Source of the DNA: Emmonsiellopsis sp. PD_33 | Taxonomy: Eukaryota > Ascomycota > Eurotiomycetes > Onygenales > Ajellomycetaceae | DNA: 49,531 bases | Direction: 5' to 3' | NCBI GenBank assembly: GCA_032988165.1 | Contig: JANTQF010000259.1 | Span: forward strand, 1 to 49,531 | In this document: one piece after another, positions 46,365 to 49,531 of the stretch | Layout: every line of letters begins with the position of its first letter | How positions within the stretch are numbered: the first letter of the stretch is position 1 | Notes under the pieces: generated by a model | Told to the model about the DNA's origin: nothing | Seen by the model: only the letters and a program-made list of their open reading frames with translations | The model's database searches: none | Program-made: the position numbers and the translations under genes

Positions 46365-47577
46365 TTATAGCTTGTTTTTCAATATATCCTGGTATGCAGT
46401 GGACTGCAAGACTTCTGAGGCAGAATACCTCTTATTTCGATCAAGCGCAAGTAACAACTGGAGGAATCTTTTCCATTCCTCTTTGATATCCATCTGTTGT
46501 AGCTGTTGATCTAACGGCAAGATTGGGATGCTGTCCTTAATACGACTCGCGTCAGCGAAGACCTGCCCGAGGCTTTGACCATATACATCCATCCATTTAA
46601 TAGGAGAGGGATGCCACTTTGGAAAGAGACACATAAGTTTGGCAAGCATGATTGTGTCAACAAGAACGTCATCTCGTATCACCGAAAAACTAAAGGCAGA
46701 GTGACTGAATTGCTCAAACAAAGTCACTCCGAGCGCCCAAAGGTCAGAGCTATGGAAATAGCCTTTTCCTTCCCATACTTCAGGAGCGCGCGTCAACAAG
46801 GATCCAGTAAGAGTTTTAGAAAAACCATCGTCATTCGCTATACCGCAGGTCAGTGTGGTGTCTTTGTATATGGTATCTGGATTCCTTACACTCTCCCAAA
46901 TCTGAGAGCTTCACTTCGTAGGTGCAAGGGCCGTGACAGTTAATCAGGATATTGTCCGGTTTAATATCTATATCTATATTAGCAGTGATACGGTAATGTT
47001 GAGCACAAGTCATCCTACCTGAGTGCACTCGCTTGCTATCCTCAAATGGGACAAGAGCTTGCAGTACTCCAGTCACAATTGCCTCGGCCAATACATAGTC
47101 TTGCCGGTATATTCGGGGATCAAAATTATACAGGTTGTGCTCCATCCATTGAAACACTAGACCCGCCGGAACCTGGTGCGCTTTATGCGCGGCGTCGCTG
47201 TAATCTTTGGTCCCGGTTGGACTATTGTTGGCACCAGGAATGATGTCAAGAAGCGGCCGGATGTACTGGCATGACGAGATGCCTGCCCTGAGATGCTCGC
47301 GGTATTCCGCCTCTAGGGGTGCCCTACGGTCAGCAGGGCGCGTTTTGATAACAACCCTATAGAGCAAATATAATTAGCTCGATAATTTTCCCACGATAAA
47401 CATAACGGGCGGAAACCTTTTAACATTCGCCTCATTTCCATCACTTGGTTCCTGGGCTTTGAAGAGCGAGGCCAAGCTCCATCCATTTCCTAATCGCCCC
47501 GTCAACTTATACTTTCCTCTCACTCCACAAACTGTCCGTCCAACATCAAAAACAGGTTTGAATGGCAAGGACTGCAT
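46365..47577 (-). CDS. Divergent serine/threonine protein kinase-like protein
   Basis: The reverse-strand exons are 47577-47417, 47356-47019, 46967-46890 and 46837-46365 (349 residues). Without splicing the kinase motifs fall in separate frames; with it they line up. The glycine loop is atypical (GRLGNGWSLASLF). The ATP-binding Lys is K58 (RVVIKTR). The catalytic loop VHSDIKPDNILI has D167 and N172, with HRD changed to HSD. The metal-binding motif is DLG (D189) instead of DFG. Then come the APE motif (RAPEVW, E212) and DLWALGVTLFEQ. All residues essential for catalysis are present, so activity is possible. Such short, stand-alone kinases are expanded in many Pezizomycotina genomes and are poorly characterised. 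The donor of intron 1 is GTTTCC, weaker than the others. The third intron runs GTAAGG to TATAG with CTGAC as branch site. Confidence 0.75.
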
Positions 47578-47762
47578 TGATCTAACAGGACTTCAGGAAT
47601 AGAAATAGAAGGATGGAATTATTACTCCGTAGTGTTGGTTGGGACGGAAGAGAAGTGATAAGTTGGGAATGTTGTTGAGGTGACGAACATCTCCACAAAG
47701 ATACACAGCCAAGGAATTAGTTAAGTTAAACAAAGCCCCTTAGGGTTACCAACAACAAACAG
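47578..47762. other. Upstream region of the kinase gene
   Basis: Promoter and leader side of the reverse-strand kinase gene. No recognisable element. Confidence 0.3.
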
Positions 47763-48379
47763 CCAGGCATATTTCTACAAGCCCACCTCGAGGCCTCAGA
47801 TATAGCCACTGCTCTTGCGCCAGTGTTAGAATCTTTCTTTAGTCCTCTGGCCATTACTGCAACATATCAAACCACAGATCTAATTCACTTGCTCGGTCAT
47901 TTACTCAAGGCCAGGAGAATTTTTTAGATTGAACACTGGCAGTGCCTTCGCGCCCGGCCTTTGAATGGAAGCTGAGGAAGTTGGGCTAATGGCCCTTGAT
48001 ACCACCTTCTAAATATCCCCTATGTTACTGTCTACGACCACAAACTCCGAGAAGTTCGAGAATTCAGAAGGTCTGGTAATCAATCCATCGAATTGCCTGG
48101 AGGTCGTCCGACAGCCCAACACCTATGTGTATAGTAACGTGACATAGTCGGAACGCGTGATATTCCTCCCTTCCACTCATTCAAGTTCGGTGGCGCCAGG
48201 CCGCCGACTTGGTGGAAGTGGTTCTTATAAACAATACCACCGTCGGCTTCACTATCAGTTCAGAGGATTCGGTATTGTCTGCCGACGCAGCTACACGGCA
48301 TAATCCGATATTAGCCGTCAGGGTGCATACCCTTCCCAAGTTCGAGGCCTTCGAGGGTTTTCCAATCGAAAGTGTATAA
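47763..48379 (+). pseudogene. Coding-like fragments, family unknown
   Basis: Two forward open stretches look like protein although they have no start codon. The first, 47763-47927, begins right after an AACAAACAG acceptor and reads PGIFLQAHLEASDIATALAP and on to a TAG. The second, 48161-48379, lies between an in-frame TGA and TAA and reads AADLVEVVLINNTTVGFTIS and ILAVRVHTLPKFEAFEGFPI. Between them the frame is broken (reading VTVYDHKLREVREF in another frame). They could be exons of one gene or pieces of a decayed one. I do not recognise the family. A 68-codon reverse frame covers the second piece and is a less likely alternative. Confidence 0.3.
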
Positions 48380-48942
48380 TACACCATCGGTGTTATATTT
48401 ATATGCGTGGCATCCAGCTGATCAGTCGTTGAACTAAAGCCAATTCCAGCTTACAATTCTAATCCACATGTAGTCCCCATGTTTCCAACCTCTTGCTGCG
48501 CTCGCTACTTTTCTTTTCTTAAATGGTGCCAAAGAGAGCCTTCCAGGTGTTATAAAACAGAGTCAAAATTGTATGTAACAAGCCGTAAATCTTCATTGGT
48601 AGAGACAACATGGAAACGCGGAGCACAGCAATGACCCTTGAAAAAACCTTGCACCACGCCTTCATCCAGCATACCTCTTAGTCAAGGTGAATATCATCGC
48701 GGCAAAGTTACTTTGCGGTCTATTTGAGCAGTATTAGAAAAGTTAAAATGAAATGGCATGCTTCTAATCACTGTTTGCTTGCTCTTGTCCTTGGTCAAAT
48801 GAGCATTCTTAAGCACTGTTCCATTCTCATCCACACCATCAACGTCCCAGTGCTGATCCTTGTGATCGCTAGCGTGGTAGGCAGGGTTGCTGCTGTGTAT
48901 GAGAAAAGAGACAGGAGACTTCTTTAGGTAGGGAGGTAGGAC
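48380..48942. other. No gene seen
   Basis: Short open frames only, without domains or splice support. Confidence 0.4.
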
Positions 48943-49176
48943 CTACGTAACCTCGAGAGACTCAATATTGGCCATAAGCCCCTCACTGAAAAGTGTCTTG
49001 TTAGGGAATGACTCCGCAAGGCGCGCTAACAGTTCACCTCTGGCAGTGGCTGTTATGGCATCCATCGCCCCTGGAGGTCGAAGGTAGCCATCACCGAAGG
49101 CTTTGACGTAGACACCAATGTTCTTACCCCGCACGGCGTTAAAAACGTTTCCAACGAATGATCTACCGGCGGACAT
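48943..49176 (-). CDS. Hypothetical 77-residue protein or first exon
   Basis: The open frame starts MSAGRSFVGNVFNAVRGKN and has well-mixed, protein-like composition (GVYVKAFGDGYLRPPG, AITATARGELLARLAE). It has no signal peptide or membrane segment. I do not recognise it. It may be complete or the first exon of a longer gene; no obvious donor was confirmed near its end. Confidence 0.35.
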   Translation of the reverse strand: MSAGRSFVGNVFNAVRGKNIGVYVKAFGDGYLRPPGAMDAITATARGELLARLAESFPNKTLFSEGLMANIESLEVT

Positions 49177-49531
49177 AGCTGTTTTCTAAAAAAGCAAGAT
49201 TTGAAGAGGACGAGACCGGTTTAGAAGGTAGCTTTAAAAAATTAGGGTATTTGAGGCAGATAAAAACAATAAGAACTTGCCGGGAGGGAGCATAGTATTT
49301 GTATAGCAACGGGGGGGGGGGGGGGGGGGGGGGTTTTTATCTAAAACCAGATGGTGGGGCCCCTCGCAAATAAAGGGTTGCCCTGGGTGCTTGTTTTATT
49401 CCTCCCACCTTTGGCCAGGGGAAGGGCCCGGGGCAACAAGGAAACACCCCAACACCCAATTGAAGGGCAGTATGAGGGGATGGACTTTTGTTGGGGGTAG
49501 GGGTGGGGTAACAGACTTAAGAGGCTGGGCG
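49177..49531. other. Low-quality contig end with G23 homopolymer
   Basis: G23 at 49311-49333 is followed by 200 bases with many doubled bases and short homopolymers, typical of unedited read ends. No coding or telomeric repeat is visible. Confidence 0.55.

Noticed and set aside
1..49531. CRISPR array, prokaryotic operon or telomeric repeat
   Set aside because: No regularly spaced repeats and no (TTAGGG)n. The genes are spliced eukaryotic genes.

Overview
The window is chromosomal DNA from a filamentous ascomycete, most likely a member of the Eurotiales (Aspergillus/Penicillium/Monascus-type). The evidence is short 50-100 nt GT-AG introns with CTRAC-type branch sites, CT-rich leaders, and closely recognisable Aspergillaceae-type orthologues (HemA, SteA, INO80, NHX1, CPA1). 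Genus and species cannot be fixed from the sequence alone. Both extremities look like low-quality contig ends: a 25-base C run at 110-134, a 23-base G run at 49311-49333, and noisy homopolymer-rich flanks. The window is therefore probably one whole contig.

Layout. Bases 1-10200 look accessory: unrecognised coding-like fragments, a small secreted HExxH protein (-), a 54-residue secreted peptide with eight cysteines (+), and a broken DUF3669-family gene (-). Bases 10231-41000 are a conserved housekeeping block. In order it holds cpa1 (arginine-specific carbamoyl-phosphate synthase small subunit) with its arginine attenuator peptide uORF split over three exons; rpl41 (25 residues); rpa49 (RNA polymerase I subunit); hemA (5-aminolevulinate synthase, -); ino80 (chromatin remodeller, -); a zinc alcohol dehydrogenase (+); an NHX-type Na+/H+ exchanger (-); an SUT-type sugar transporter (-); and steA (Ste12-like factor, -). 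Bases 41000-49531 are again gene-poor and accessory: a PD-(D/E)XK-like fungal protein (-), a divergent protein kinase (-), and fragments.

How the genes relate. They are monocistronic eukaryotic genes, not operons. Two pairs converge (rpa49/hemA and adh/nhx1). ino80 and adh diverge from a shared 2 kb intergenic region. Exon structures given here were rebuilt by hand from splice consensus, reading-frame continuity and conserved protein motifs, and no transcript data were available.

Most notable observations: (1) the cpa1 leader peptide is assembled from three exons, one only 13 nt long; (2) the eight-cysteine secreted mini-protein; (3) a CCAAT-N12-ATT element, a GATAC tandem array and a TGAGTCA palindrome upstream of hemA, together with Cys-Pro heme-regulatory motifs in HemA; (4) a C-to-G composition switch toward the 3' ends of several genes; (5) the relic DUF3669 gene, which is missed if only start-to-stop frames are considered.
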